64,000 nucleotides of DNA, taken from contig JAJTUQ010000001.1 in assembly GCA_021399445.1 (NCBI GenBank), positions 992,001-1,056,000 of the forward strand. The letters run 5' to 3'. A model generated the notes under the pieces. That model was not told the origin of the DNA. It ran no database searches and saw only the letters and a program-made list of their open reading frames with translations. The position numbers and the translations under genes are program-made. Shown in pieces: positions 54,029-64,000 of this stretch. Each line of letters begins with the position of its first letter. Within the stretch, counting starts at the first letter, position 1. This stretch comes from Xylogone sp. PMI_703 (Eukaryota; Ascomycota; Leotiomycetes).

Positions 54029-54844
54029 ATGGACTGCTCAGAACCTCTTCACGAAACTTTATCTGATGTAGAAATTGTTCAATGTTGCAACAGCCCAAAT
54101 CGTCGAGTTGTAGGCAGCATCGCTGAGGATAATTTCGTCGTTGTATTATCTGAAAAAGCGGTGGTGAAATTTGGCTGGGGAGTGACATCTGAAGAAGTGG
54201 GCAATCAAAGATGGGCGTTTGAGCGACTTAACAGTGGAATTCTTCGCGTTCCTGAAGTTTATCGCTATTTCACAGATCAACCTGATGAAAACCTGTCCCC
54301 TGTGGGGTACATAGTTATGGAATACATTCACGGAAAAGTTTTCGAATCACTCAACGATGACCAAGTCGCCAAAATTGGCGACATCCTTTCCCATTTTGCA
54401 ACCATATCTGGTCAGTGTCCTGGCTCGCTACAGCAGGGCATTGCACGTGGGCTTCTTTGGCAGGATAACGGAGAGCCAACTTTCAAGAATACGGAACAGA
54501 TGCAAAAGTGGTTGAACGTTAGGTTACCGGACGTGGAGGATAAATTGTCTTTCATGAAGTATCCACTGGTTTTATGCCATATGGACCTTGCCCCTCGCAA
54601 TTTCGTATGGTTGAATGATGGGTCGGTGTGTCTTCTTGACTGGGCTTCAGCGGGCTTCTATCCTAGATTTTTTGAAGTCAGCTTATTGAAGATCATGGAA
54701 GGTAACCATGGCGACTACGAAGTTAGGTTAATAGATAAGCTGGAAAAGTTGACGGAAGATGAAGAAACTCAAGGGTCACTACTGGCTCGATCATTTTATA
54801 ATGGGATTAGGTATTCTTTTGTAAGTCAAGACGTTCCATTCTAA
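54029..54844 (+). CDS. APH-fold phosphotransferase (aminoglycoside phosphotransferase-like)
   Basis: Kinase-like protein of the APH/ChoK group, intronless, 271 residues. VVKFGWGVTSEE gives the Lys of the nucleotide-binding lobe and YIVMEYIHGK the hinge. LCHMDLAPRNFVWLNDG is the catalytic HxDxxxxN loop, and CLLDWASAGFYPRFFEV the metal-binding Asp. Such proteins are expanded in filamentous fungi and phosphorylate small molecules, but substrates are mostly unknown. Its place between the inositol oxygenase and the inositol dehydrogenase could be chance; phosphorylation of a sugar-like compound is conceivable. Confidence 0.88.
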   Translation: MDCSEPLHETLSDVEIVQCCNSPNRRVVGSIAEDNFVVVLSEKAVVKFGWGVTSEEVGNQRWAFERLNSGILRVPEVYRYFTDQPDENLSPVGYIVMEYIHGKVFESLNDDQVAKIGDILSHFATISGQCPGSLQQGIARGLLWQDNGEPTFKNTEQMQKWLNVRLPDVEDKLSFMKYPLVLCHMDLAPRNFVWLNDGSVCLLDWASAGFYPRFFEVSLLKIMEGNHGDYEVRLIDKLEKLTEDEETQGSLLARSFYNGIRYSFVSQDVPF

Positions 54845-56698
54845 AGAACAACTAATAAGGTGACACAAGTCCTCGATCGATATAGTCTTGGACGGTTGAT
54901 TACGGACAGTACGAACTTAGCTTTTTGTGAATGTGCATTCACTATGGTTATGAAGATAGAAACATCTCCTTTACGCCTGTCCCAAGTGGTTCGAATCCAG
55001 AAAAGAGACGTGTGGGACCAATGAAGACCATCAGACTTTACAGGTGGTACTTTGGAACTTATGCTGAAATATCACAGAACGGGCTTGGAGACATGATATG
55101 AAGACGTTACCGCAGAATTTGCGCCAAGTTCATGCATTCTACAGGTCTGGCTTAAGAGCTAAGGGATCTTATTTAGTCATCAAGATCTGGGGCCATTTAC
55201 AGGGACCTAGAGAGACCGTAACATTATGTACGATGACATGAATAATGCATTTGATAGAGTGATCAACTATACAGGCAAAGAATGATAGCTGCGAATTAAT
55301 CTGTGCTGTCACATAGTTTCTATTTACCTTTCTCCTAATCTTACTCCATATGACCTCTACAATCTTCAATTCGGTAGCAATCATCGTATTTTTGTTTGTT
55401 ATGCGTCAGAGTTAAAGCTTAGTCAACTTTAATGCTCTGAATAGGAGTCGAGCGGGCAAGTAGGAAAGCGTTTAGTGCTCGCGTCGAGCCGACCCGAGTC
55501 AAGGTCCTAGCTGTATAGTAGTTAAACAGTGTACCCATGTAATAAATTGGAATTATCAAGTTATGCAATAGTGGGATAGAATGTCATCGTTCTAGCTACA
55601 TCTAAGATGTGCATGCAATAAGATATTGTATTATTTGACGAGTTCGGGAACCTGGGGCTGACCAATATCCTGGTGAGCACTGTCTCGGCAGCAGTAAGTA
55701 AAGCTAACTAAATGGTGTTTACCATAATTGAGAATCGCATTTCTTCAATTTGGAGCATATCCGTAGATAATAATCGGAGTTATATGAGTTAAGGAAATTG
55801 AACTGGATGACAGCTCCCCGCGACGCCTCATGGGGTTCCATTTTGTACTTGACTTAATACTTCACGCTAAAGCTCTAGCTGTGGCCCAGTATGACCCCGT
55901 CTAGATGCGCCAAACACCGTTACTCACATCTATATACTGCAACAGACCTATTGGACGTGTGGAGTAATTGACTACCACGCGGCAAACCCAGAAAATCAAA
56001 AGCGTGACGTGGAAAGAAGTATTTAAGCTATGAGATTGAAAATTGCCATATTCGGACTTGCTTTGGAAATGAAGATATTGTTGGTACACCTCTGTTGAGC
56101 CGAGGTCGCTCATGCCTACCGCGTCAGCCTATTTCCTCAGGAATCCAAAAAAAATTGCCTATTTTGGCACTCTCGCCAGACGGCAACTTCAAAAAATTGC
56201 CTTCTGGGGATAAGCGAGGCCCCTGCTCCTTCCCTTCCAAGGACCCGTGCAGAAACATCATTACCACGAACAAACTCAACATCAAAGAGAAGGAAAGTCT
56301 TTCTAGCGCATTGTCTTCTTTGCACGAATGCTGGGGATTAAAGTTGGGCTGTATTTGCAGGTTACAATGGCTAGCTGCAGATACTATGTGTGGGGAGATA
56401 CCTGTTTGGTTCGATCGAGTTAGCTACCGTGGGGAGGAGCAGACTTGCTAGGGAGAGCTCTCCTAGCTTTAGGAGCTCTGTATCAATCTACTCTTTAAGC
56501 TTACCTTGTCCTTCTTTCCCCAGGAATTTTTGCGTGTGACATGAATATATAGAGATCTAATTTCTTCTAATTTCTCTATCTTCGTTTCTTCAATCTGGGT
56601 TGCTTGTGACTGCAAGATCTTCGTACCATAAAACGAAGAGCAGGGCTTCATACCACCGCTGGAACGCAAGGTAACCACTGACCGCTCCTCTTTGCAAA
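54845..56698. other. Intergenic, 1.85 kb
   Basis: No supported gene. The frame at 56095-56451 has low-complexity composition and no domain. A GGTTCGAATCC string at 54988 resembles a tRNA B box but has no matching stem or A box. Confidence 0.45.
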
Positions 56699-57828
56699 AT
56701 GGCACCTCGAAGACTAAGGATTGCTTGTGCCGGTCTTGGTCGTATGGGCAAAAGACATGTCCTTCACCTACTCAATCGTACTCCCCGAGCTGAGCTCGTA
56801 GCGGCAAGCACTCCAGATGATACTGAAATTCTATGGGCAAAAGAGCATCTTGAGCCATTCGGCGTACGGTTATACAAGGATTATGATGAGATGTTAAAGC
56901 ATGAAGGCTTAGAAGCCGTCCTTATCGCTTCAGTAACAACAGTACATGCAGAACAGGCCATTAAAGCCATAGATGCCAATCTCCATGTTTTATGTGAGAA
57001 GCCTCTCTCAACAAGCGTAGAAATAGTGAGTCTTCCTCGACAGTTACTTTCAAATCGAGGAGTTACTAAGAATTATCTCCCCCTCAGTCTCAAACAGTTG
57101 TAGACGCCGCAAACAAGAAGCCGCAGCTCAAGGTAATGTGCGGCTTCTCTCGACGCTTTGATGAATCTTACCGTGACGCCTGGAACAAAATGAACTCCGG
57201 ACTTATTGGCCAACCCTCAATCTTCCGCAGTCAAACCTGCGACAAGCTCGACCCCAGCGGTTTCTTCGTCGCATACGCAGAGTTCTCCGGAGGAATTTTC
57301 GTTGACTGTTCCATCCATGATATTGATCTCGCTTTGTGGTTCTTCGGCCAGGATTCCAAAGTGAAATCAGTAGTCGCAAGTGGTATCACTGCCGTTCAAC
57401 CCGAGCTACGAAAGCACAATGACAGAGACAATGCCGTTGGTATCGTAGAGTTTTACGACGGCAAGATCGCATACCTATTCTGCAGCAGGATGATGGCTGC
57501 CGGCCAAGATGATGCCACTGAGATTATTGGCACTGAAGGAAAATTGACTGTTAATGCGCAACCACAGACCAATCTCGTCCAGATATACGAACCAAGTGGT
57601 ATCCGGAGGGAGATACCTGCGCATTATTATGGTCGCTTTGAGCGTGCGTTTGTTACCGAAGCGAACGAGTTCACGGCTTGTTGTTTGGATGATAAACCGT
57701 TGCCAATGAAACTCACTGGCGCGGTGCAGGCGGTTAGAATTGGCTGTGCTTTGCAAGAATCATTGAATTCTGGAAACAAGATCTGGTTTGATGAGAGCGG
57801 GAATCGTGTGGAGAAAGCGGTCCTATAG
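56699..57828 (+). CDS. Gfo/Idh/MocA-family dehydrogenase (inositol 2-dehydrogenase-like)
   Basis: NAD(P)-dependent oxidoreductase of sugars or inositol. Exons 56699-57025 and 57088-57828 join in frame to 355 residues. The N-terminal Rossmann fold opens with LRIACAGLGRMGKRHVLHLL; HVLCEKPLSTSVE is the family EKP motif with the catalytic-type Lys. MCGFSRRFDESYRDAW and GGIFVDCSIHDIDLALWFFG follow, the latter with the DxxxHD-like active-site residues typical of inositol dehydrogenases. It is convergent with an inositol-type transporter 440 bp away, which supports a role in inositol use. Other polyol or sugar substrates remain possible. Confidence 0.88.
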
Positions 57829-58270
57829 ATAGACATCTCGGCATTTAAGGGAGTTTGACTGGTTCATTCTAAATGTTGGAGATCCTAGACCTGTCATTTT
57901 TCTATACAAAATAAGCATTGAAGTCATGATAGGTCGGATAAGCCAACTTACCACAGTATCAAAGAATCATTAGCGCTTAGTCTTTGTTCTTGAAAATTAT
58001 ACTCAATTTCGTGCGGTGAGCCGCAGCATAAATCAAAGACCATACAAACTAAATCTCTTACTCTACTCAATACGCTGATGTACTCACCCATGACCTTCCA
58101 ATCACATATAATTTATTCACATCGAAATAGAGAATACGTACGTATCACTTGAGATCCATATTTCCGATGGCAAAATGAAGTTATAAGTTGTCAGGTTATT
58201 GGAGAGCTTATGAGGGACTCATCCATAGATGTGAGTCTATTTCTTGATTGTCAAGTAATCGGCCCTTATA
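57829..58270. other. Convergent spacer
   Basis: 442 bp, AT-rich, between the dehydrogenase and the transporter. Nothing recognised. Confidence 0.4.
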
Positions 58271-60127
58271 TCATACAGTAGCAGTACCTGCCTTCCTCAT
58301 CTTTCTTTCCTGTGCCTTCACCTTCTGCAATTCTCTTGCGTATTTGACTCCAAATCCATGCTTAAAAACTTCCCTAATATCCTCCAATGTCATCCCCTTA
58401 ACCTCTGGATAACAGAAATATACAGCAATCCACGTGAAGAAACAAATGGCGGCATAGAAACCGAAGGCACCAGACGGAGTTGTATTTTCCATCTGAGTAA
58501 GGAAAGTAGAAGCCACAATGATGTTGGCACCCCAGCAAGAACAGGTGAGCATCATGGTACCGTAGGCGCGGATCTCCATGGGAAAGAATTCGGAGGAAAG
58601 CCAGGCCATGTTGCCGATTCCGGAGGAGTAGAAACCAACAAAGAGGATCATGCAGACTAGTACTACGTAGGCTGCCCAGTTGACTTTGTTGCTGGCAAGA
58701 CTAAGATCATGATTTATCGGGATCCAGTGGAAGGCTACTGCAGCCAAGGCTAGGAAGAGTGCCTATATCGAACGAGATAAGTTAACAAGCCTCACACATA
58801 CAAAGTTATAGAAAGTAGCCTCATTTACTTACCATTCCCCAAATAGTCGAGAGCAGTACCCTTCTGCGTCCAGCTCGGTCAACTAAAGCAAAGTTTACAA
58901 TCGTAAAGAAGAAATTCGTCGCTGCAATGATCGTGCCAACAGCAACGGGATCATTGAATCCAATGAGTGTAAATAACGTGCTTGAGTAATACATCAGACT
59001 ATTGAACCCAGTAAGTTGCGATGCAGCCATTAATCCACATGCCGCAATTAGAGCTCTCAGGTTCCCCGGCACGACATAAAGCTGCTTAAGCATCCACTTC
59101 CTGCCTTTCTCTTCGCGCAGAGACCTCGCTGCTCGCACATGGCCCGTAATATGCAAGACTTTCTGCTGCACTTGCTCATCGGTACCCTGAGGGAATATTC
59201 GTCTGATGACAACGGCCGCTTCTTCTGGTTTGTCATGGTAGATAAGTTGTCGCGGGGATTCAGGACAGAAGGGAAGGAGGCAACAGAGGATGATGGCAGG
59301 CACGGCACCGAGGGCTACCATGGCGCGCCAACCATGGTCTACGCTTGCGAGAGCAGCACCAATGCCATAGGAGATAAGCTGTCCTCCGGTGATGGACATA
59401 TTGTCGAGGCCTATCATTCGGCCGCGAGCTTTGGCAGGAGAAACTTCTGCGATGTAGAGCTGATGATGTGTTAGTTTGGGGGTATTCTAGTTGATCTATC
59501 TTCTGGTTCTCCATCTCCTCATTTTCAAATATGGAGCTCCTATTTAGGGAACTATTTGGATCACTTACTGGAACAATCATAGCAGCAGATCCCACCCCAA
59601 GACCCACGACACATCTACCCACAGTCATCTGTGCCAGTGAATATGACGCAGCTTGTATGACGGCACCTAGGATGAACAGGACACAACCAAAGTAGATTGC
59701 CCCTTTTCTGCCGTATCGATCAGCTGTGAGACCAGCAATAACAGCACCGATAAAAGCGCCGCCGGAAGTAATAGAGGTGATGAGCTCCTTCTCGCTTGAA
59801 TTGAGGATCTTGCCGAGGTCATGGTCGAGGTAGACTAGAACTGCAGATATGATGCCAGTGTCGTAACCTGTAATCCACTAGTTAGATCGAGGTTATGGTG
59901 ATAATGACGAGGTGAGAGTAGGTCTCACCGAACAGGAGTCCTCCAACGCTGGCCGTGATGCTCACTAGCCACACAAACTTGCTCGCCGGCGTCTGCTCAA
60001 TGCTATCGAGCTCATCAAGGTTGTCTGTATCAAAGATGCTGCCCTCCGACTTGGTGGACAGCTTATCGACATGCTCGAGATGGGTGGCATGGTCTTCGGT
60101 CTTCTGGTCTGGATCTGTAGCACCCAT
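58271..60127 (-). CDS. myo-Inositol/sugar transporter (SP family, ITR type)
   Basis: Proton-coupled sugar-type carrier in the plasma membrane. Exons 60127-59929, 59867-59569, 59459-58833 and 58762-58271 join in frame to 538 residues. Signatures are GGLLFGYDTGIISAVLVYL at helix 1, TADRYGRKGAIYFG (helix 2-3 loop), VGLGVGSAAMIVPLYIAEVS, CPESPRQLIYHDKPEEA (PESPR), QLTGFNSLMYYSSTLF (helix 7), VDRAGRRRVLLST, and WLSSEFFPMEIRAYG, with PEVKGMTLEDI at the end. GYDTG and the helix 7 pattern fit inositol transporters of the ITR group. Near an inositol oxygenase and dehydrogenase, inositol is the likely substrate. Confidence 0.9.
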
Positions 60128-61910
60128 AGCTGAAGACTGGTAGTATAGTTTCCACTAAGACACTCTCAAGATAACTGCTACTGGTTATAAGAACCAAGTA
60201 AGGTGAGTTGTGTATGATAGCTGCAGTTACACACAGAAGAAATTGGGGAATGGCGATGAGGACACGAAAGCGGGAAGGAAGGTGGGACTACAGCGTTTTA
60301 TAACCTGGAGGAAGAGAAATATCTGAGGTCATTGAGGCTGTTGTACGGCCTACCCCAGACCTGGCCCCGTGGAATCAAGAATGCAGCTGTTAGTACTGCG
60401 TGTCAGTGTTCAGGATGTGATGATGTTCCTTGCATTGCAATACATAACAGCAGATTTGTCGGGACGGCGAATCACCAAAGAGGCAAATGTGGGCAGCAGG
60501 GCAAGTAGCCATGGCGGTGCTAGTTCCAATTGGAGCAAGTGAGAAGCTAACGATCTAGTGTTTATTTTCTTACTTCTTCCCTTTAGATGTCTCCAGGCTC
60601 TTCCAGCCACCGGCTGAGCCACCCGGCTGATGCTCCAGGTGAAGAAAAGCGTCAAACGCCGCACGGCGGGTTGCGGGGACCCCGCACAAAAGGGCAGCTT
60701 CCCCAGTTGGGGGCCAGTTCACTAAATTTCCTTCTTGGCTCAATCACAGGCAATTTCCCTCTCCGCAATTCTTCTTCATTACTTACTCTGGATGTATTGA
60801 ATACCTCGCGCTCAGCAACGTCAATGGTCAATCCATATTCCATGTGGCAGCGAAGGATTCCCGTAGCAGGTTTTCTAATCTCGCAAATGGAACCACCATC
60901 AGACCAGGAGTAATAGCACAGCAATATGGACTTCAATGCAGATAGTAGGAATCATTCAAGTGAAAATGGCAAGTTCTTGCTCCTCTATCTTACCATGAGC
61001 ATGGATATCCGGGTGGGAGCGAATACCTACACGCGAGTTCCACGTGGTAAGCATTTGTCCATATCCTTCATTTCCCGTCAAAGCCCTTAAATTTGCGTTT
61101 GTTCTACATACCGTGGTATATTCCTTTAGCAGGATCTTAGTGATGCATATTGAAAGATGAGGACGTTAGTTCCGGAAAGAGGTACTGAAACAGATCAAAA
61201 ATGTTCCAGTTGCACTTTCTTAATTTTAGCGATGAGTTAAACGGAAACTTTCTGTGTAAACCCTCCCCATTCGCTCTTTTCATCTCAATCCTTATTAGAG
61301 AGTCGATATACCACACACATATAGACAAAGGTGAAAGCCAAGTTCGTTCTAATATAAGTTGTATTATTGGTGGTCAGCTCATTTTCATCCTGTTACATAT
61401 GAACCACAGCGTCTACTTTTGTCTTTTTCTAGTGATGCGGCATCTTTTATTAGTATAGCCTAGACTATTCTCTCTACTGTAAAAAGTGTTGAAAATTATA
61501 GCCCTACTCTTCAGTATAGCTTCGCATACTTCTCATTCTGTGTTCCCCACCAGAGTTGACCACCAAAACTAAGATCCATGTGCGTACCTCTCAGCTATAG
61601 CATGTTCTAAATTCCAACAGATGAGACTGTAAATCCTTTGACATGGAACACAATGCAGCCTAGCTTCATAGGTTGGATCCTTATGATGTTCCTGAACTGG
61701 ACAGCACAAGTGATCCAAAATAACTGTCGCCATGCTGTAAACGGGCATCAGATTTATGACTTCCATGACCTGTTACACTGTTGTTAGGCCCTTTATATGA
61801 CCGCGTTTCCGAATTATAAGTCCAGCAGTAGTGAAAGCTATACAGACGATACTTCGGACAATTTCCATGACCATTGCATCTCTCTCGAACCGGCACCTGA
61901 GGCAATCCTT
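60128..61910. other. Intergenic, 1.8 kb
   Basis: Transporter promoter and an unassigned stretch. A 108-codon plus-strand frame at 60587 and an overlapping minus-strand frame at 60652-60936 both look protein-like in places, but neither has a domain or supported start. Confidence 0.4.
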
Positions 61911-62599
61911 CTATGGGCCATTAATCCCAAGAGATACCATGTGTTCTAGCCGTTTTTCGCAAGGACCTTGACAGGATATTGCTGAATTTGGGGCAAGAGT
62001 GGGTTCTTGTACCTCACTTCTGGGAGGATTCGCAAGGGCACTGAAGAGATCAATGGCTACACGACCACCCCCTCTAACTGCATCGAGAAACCAATCCTCC
62101 TTAAAAAGGTTGGGATTCTCTTTGGCCGCATCTCTGGTTTTGTTTTTAAAGTAATTGCGATAGTCTTGATCATCAAACGGCAAAAGCGTATTATACACCT
62201 CAATTGCGACATCGAGCACATCCACGTAGGATACATCGACCATCCCTGTCACGTATCCAAGTGCTAGCTCTTTTAGCTTGCCTAGCTCGTACTGGCAAGC
62301 AAATACAGAGTTCTTCTACGCTGGATGTGCTGGCTCGTTCTCCTTCGTCGTAATCATATTTCCCCGTGTAAAGGAAAGTCAAGAGATAATCGAAAATGGT
62401 GGAATCAATATCCAATTCCAGCACGTCATCTTCAATACAAGATTGTAGCGTGGCATATTTGGAAAGTACTCCCTTGTGGATATAATAAGAGTTTGAGTCG
62501 CTATCTTTGCAGAAAACCATGTCGCTATTGTAAGGACTAAATTTAGGACATTAGTCTTCAAGAAGAAAGTAGCGTTGAATTTAGAAATTACCACGCCAT
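61911..62599 (-). CDS. BTB/POZ domain protein with probable frameshift
   Basis: Fungal BTB protein, usually a protein-interaction or Cul3-adaptor module. An 8-nt first exon (ATG at 62599) can join the exon beginning near 62535 in frame, giving MACPYNSDMVFCKDSDSNSY. The BTB core follows: YYIHKGVLSKYATLQSCIE, ELDIDSTIFDYLLTFLYTGK. Near 62300 the reading must move by one base to continue as YELGKLKELALGYVTGMVD, which is the normal BTB continuation. No intron of credible length fits there, so this is either a frameshift mutation or an assembly error. The rest runs to 61911 and ends VSLGINGP. Confidence 0.65.
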
Positions 62600-63144
62600 G
62601 ATGGATACCTCCTCAGATCTATTTTATTACCATTAATTAAAGAAATTCTCACAAAATCTCGTATACCGGGTCGTATAAGTTGTGTGGAGAATATAAGGGT
62701 GAACTTACTGAGAGGCCGGTTCCCTGTATCAACAATCAGATTATCGCTGTTTTTCTTTTTCTTATTATAGCTATAATAGATGGTATTTATTAACAATGGG
62801 GAATTTCTCAAGCCGCGATTACACGGTGTATTAATAGTTTATTCATAAGTTACGGAAATATGAGCTCATAAATGTTGAGTCCTCACCCTGATGGTTGCAC
62901 TCCATACCAAGGTTAGGGAGCGGGAGCGGTTATGTAAACTATAAAAATTATACTTTCAATTAGAACTTTACTTTAAACAGAGTGAAGGGACCGCACTATC
63001 CTCTTGGGGAATAGAGAACTAGTACTTGATATTAGGGCGGATGCAAGCGTAAAAGGAGAAATCATGAGGCACTGGATGCGTAGTAGCCGCAAAGTTTATT
63101 TATTAAGTTATATGCTCATTGAGCTAACTATTGAGTACCCGTCT
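62600..63144. other. Intergenic spacer
   Basis: 545 bp, AT-rich, no supported feature. Confidence 0.4.
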
Positions 63145-64000
63145 TCACGTAATTCTCTCTTCGTCAGAGTTGTGTGTATACTCTTGTTTCTTCCATCCAC
63201 TTTTCAATCCTAGAAGCTTTCCGGTTGCTATTCCTTTAATAGTAAATACGGTATTCACAATGGCCATAATAACCAACATGATAGTTAACGCAGTTGACCA
63301 AACGTTAAATGCAGGCGAATCCATCAACGTCCCAAGTTGTACTGCTGCATTCGTGTACACTCCCTATGCTTAAAGGTTAGCTTAAATTTCATATTCAAGA
63401 TGTCTTTCAATGAAGGCACTTGCTTACCCATGGAAATACTAACGACCACGTAGGCAACCCGAAGCTTAACGCTCTAATGCTTCTCTTGCTGTATGCCTCG
63501 TGTGCGATGCTCATGATAGCAAACGCCCACCAAAACGTCCCTTGACCCCATGCCAATAAGCCGCCAAAAATGCTAGCGTATCCAATAGGCTGAGCGGCCT
63601 GCGCAGTCAATAAAATTCCTTTCCCATACCCAGCAAAACTTCCTTTCAGCACGGCCTGGCCAAGCGATTGTAACGCAAAGCTTCCTTGCCCCCATGGGCC
63701 GCAAAGTATCATATCCTTATACAACTGTATCCCTGATGGCGACGAGCGATCAAAGAGACGAGTGAGAAAAATGGTGTCAAGGCCGAGAGCTAGTGGCAGT
63801 CCCATACCCACCATCAAATAAGACACAATAATAACGGGGACTTGCAGGCGGTCGCTCAGAGCTCCATATTGACAAATGACACCTCCACCGGCTGCAGATG
63901 TCAAAGATGCTATCAAGGGCAAGTTGGTTCCCGCTGTTATATTAGAGACTCCTGGTGGCTCGTATTTGACGTATATGTATGGGACTCCAGTGCAGACGAC
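63145..64000 (-). CDS. TDT-family transporter (Mae1/Ssu1 type), 3' part
   Basis: C-terminal portion of a tellurite-resistance/dicarboxylate transporter family protein; the 5' end is outside the window. A last intron (63427-63364) joins FPWG to VYTNAAVQLGTLMDSPAF, a family landmark. Before it come several helices with LPLIASLTSAAGGGVICQYG, VSYLMVGMGLPLALGLDTIF, GPWGQGSFALQSLGQAV and FGGLLAWGQGTFWWAFAIMS. The pattern fits the malate permease and sulfite exporter group. Whether it moves dicarboxylates or sulfite cannot be decided from this part. Confidence 0.82.

Noticed and set aside
54988..54998. GGTTCGAATCC, a tRNA B-box-like string
   Set aside because: Flanking bases do not form a T-arm stem and there is no A box or acceptor stem upstream.
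56095..56451. 118-codon frame upstream of the inositol dehydrogenase-like gene
   Set aside because: No domain or signal was seen; low-complexity stretches suggest a chance frame.
60587..60936. Overlapping frames on both strands upstream of the inositol transporter
   Set aside because: Neither has a recognisable domain; the minus-strand frame opens with TTG. Support is too weak to call a gene.

Overview
The window is nuclear DNA of a filamentous ascomycete (Pezizomycotina). The evidence is short 50-70 bp introns with GTRNGT donors and CTAAY-type branch points, Zn2Cys6 regulators, UstYa/DUF3328-type proteins, a fungal myo-inositol oxygenase and a hAT transposon. Genus or species cannot be told from the sequence. 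Many genes are split over several exons; where I could follow reading frame and splice signals I give the exon joins.

Layout. (1) 0.1-10 kb: an amino acid permease, an FAD aromatic hydroxylase, a salicylaldehyde/vanillin-type aldehyde dehydrogenase and a Zn2Cys6 regulator, which resemble a small aromatic-compound catabolic group. (2) 10-13.5 kb: a gene-poor stretch with a foldback element. (3) 13.5-29 kb: the most notable region, a candidate dikaritin-type RiPP biosynthetic cluster. Its centre is a secreted precursor (18576-19148) with a signal peptide and 11 Kex2-bounded repeats whose core DFAEPLLGE is invariant. Around it lie six UstYa-type membrane proteins (two with the classical HQLHC motif, four of a Cys-rich HxxHC subtype), a complete LanC-like zinc protein, an MFS exporter and an amidase-signature enzyme. 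(4) 29-34 kb: a relic of a regulator gene and a decayed SNF2-type helicase gene split by an intact hAT transposon with a perfect 8-bp target duplication. (5) 34-48 kb: a flavin oxidoreductase fusion, a Zn2Cys6 regulator, and a salicylate-type catabolic group (salicylate hydroxylase, MFS carrier, 2,3-dihydroxybenzoate decarboxylase, Zn2Cys6 regulator) whose promoters share a CCG-N4-CCG element. (6) 49-60 kb: inositol utilisation (myo-inositol oxygenase, inositol dehydrogenase-like protein, inositol/sugar transporter), with a 49-residue Cys-rich secreted protein and an APH-fold kinase between them. (7) 61.9-64 kb: a BTB protein with a probable frameshift and the 3' end of a TDT-family transporter that runs off the window.

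How the parts work together. In the RiPP region the precursor would enter the secretory pathway, be cut at Lys-Arg by Kex2, and be oxidatively cyclised by UstYa-type proteins; the MFS protein would export the product. The LanC-like protein is the unexpected member, because the core has no cysteine and so cannot form a lanthionine. In the salicylate group the hydroxylase and decarboxylase both lead to catechol; the shared promoter element suggests one regulator controls the group. In the inositol group the transporter feeds both the oxygenase route (to glucuronate) and the dehydrogenase. All functions are inferred from sequence motifs; no searches were run.
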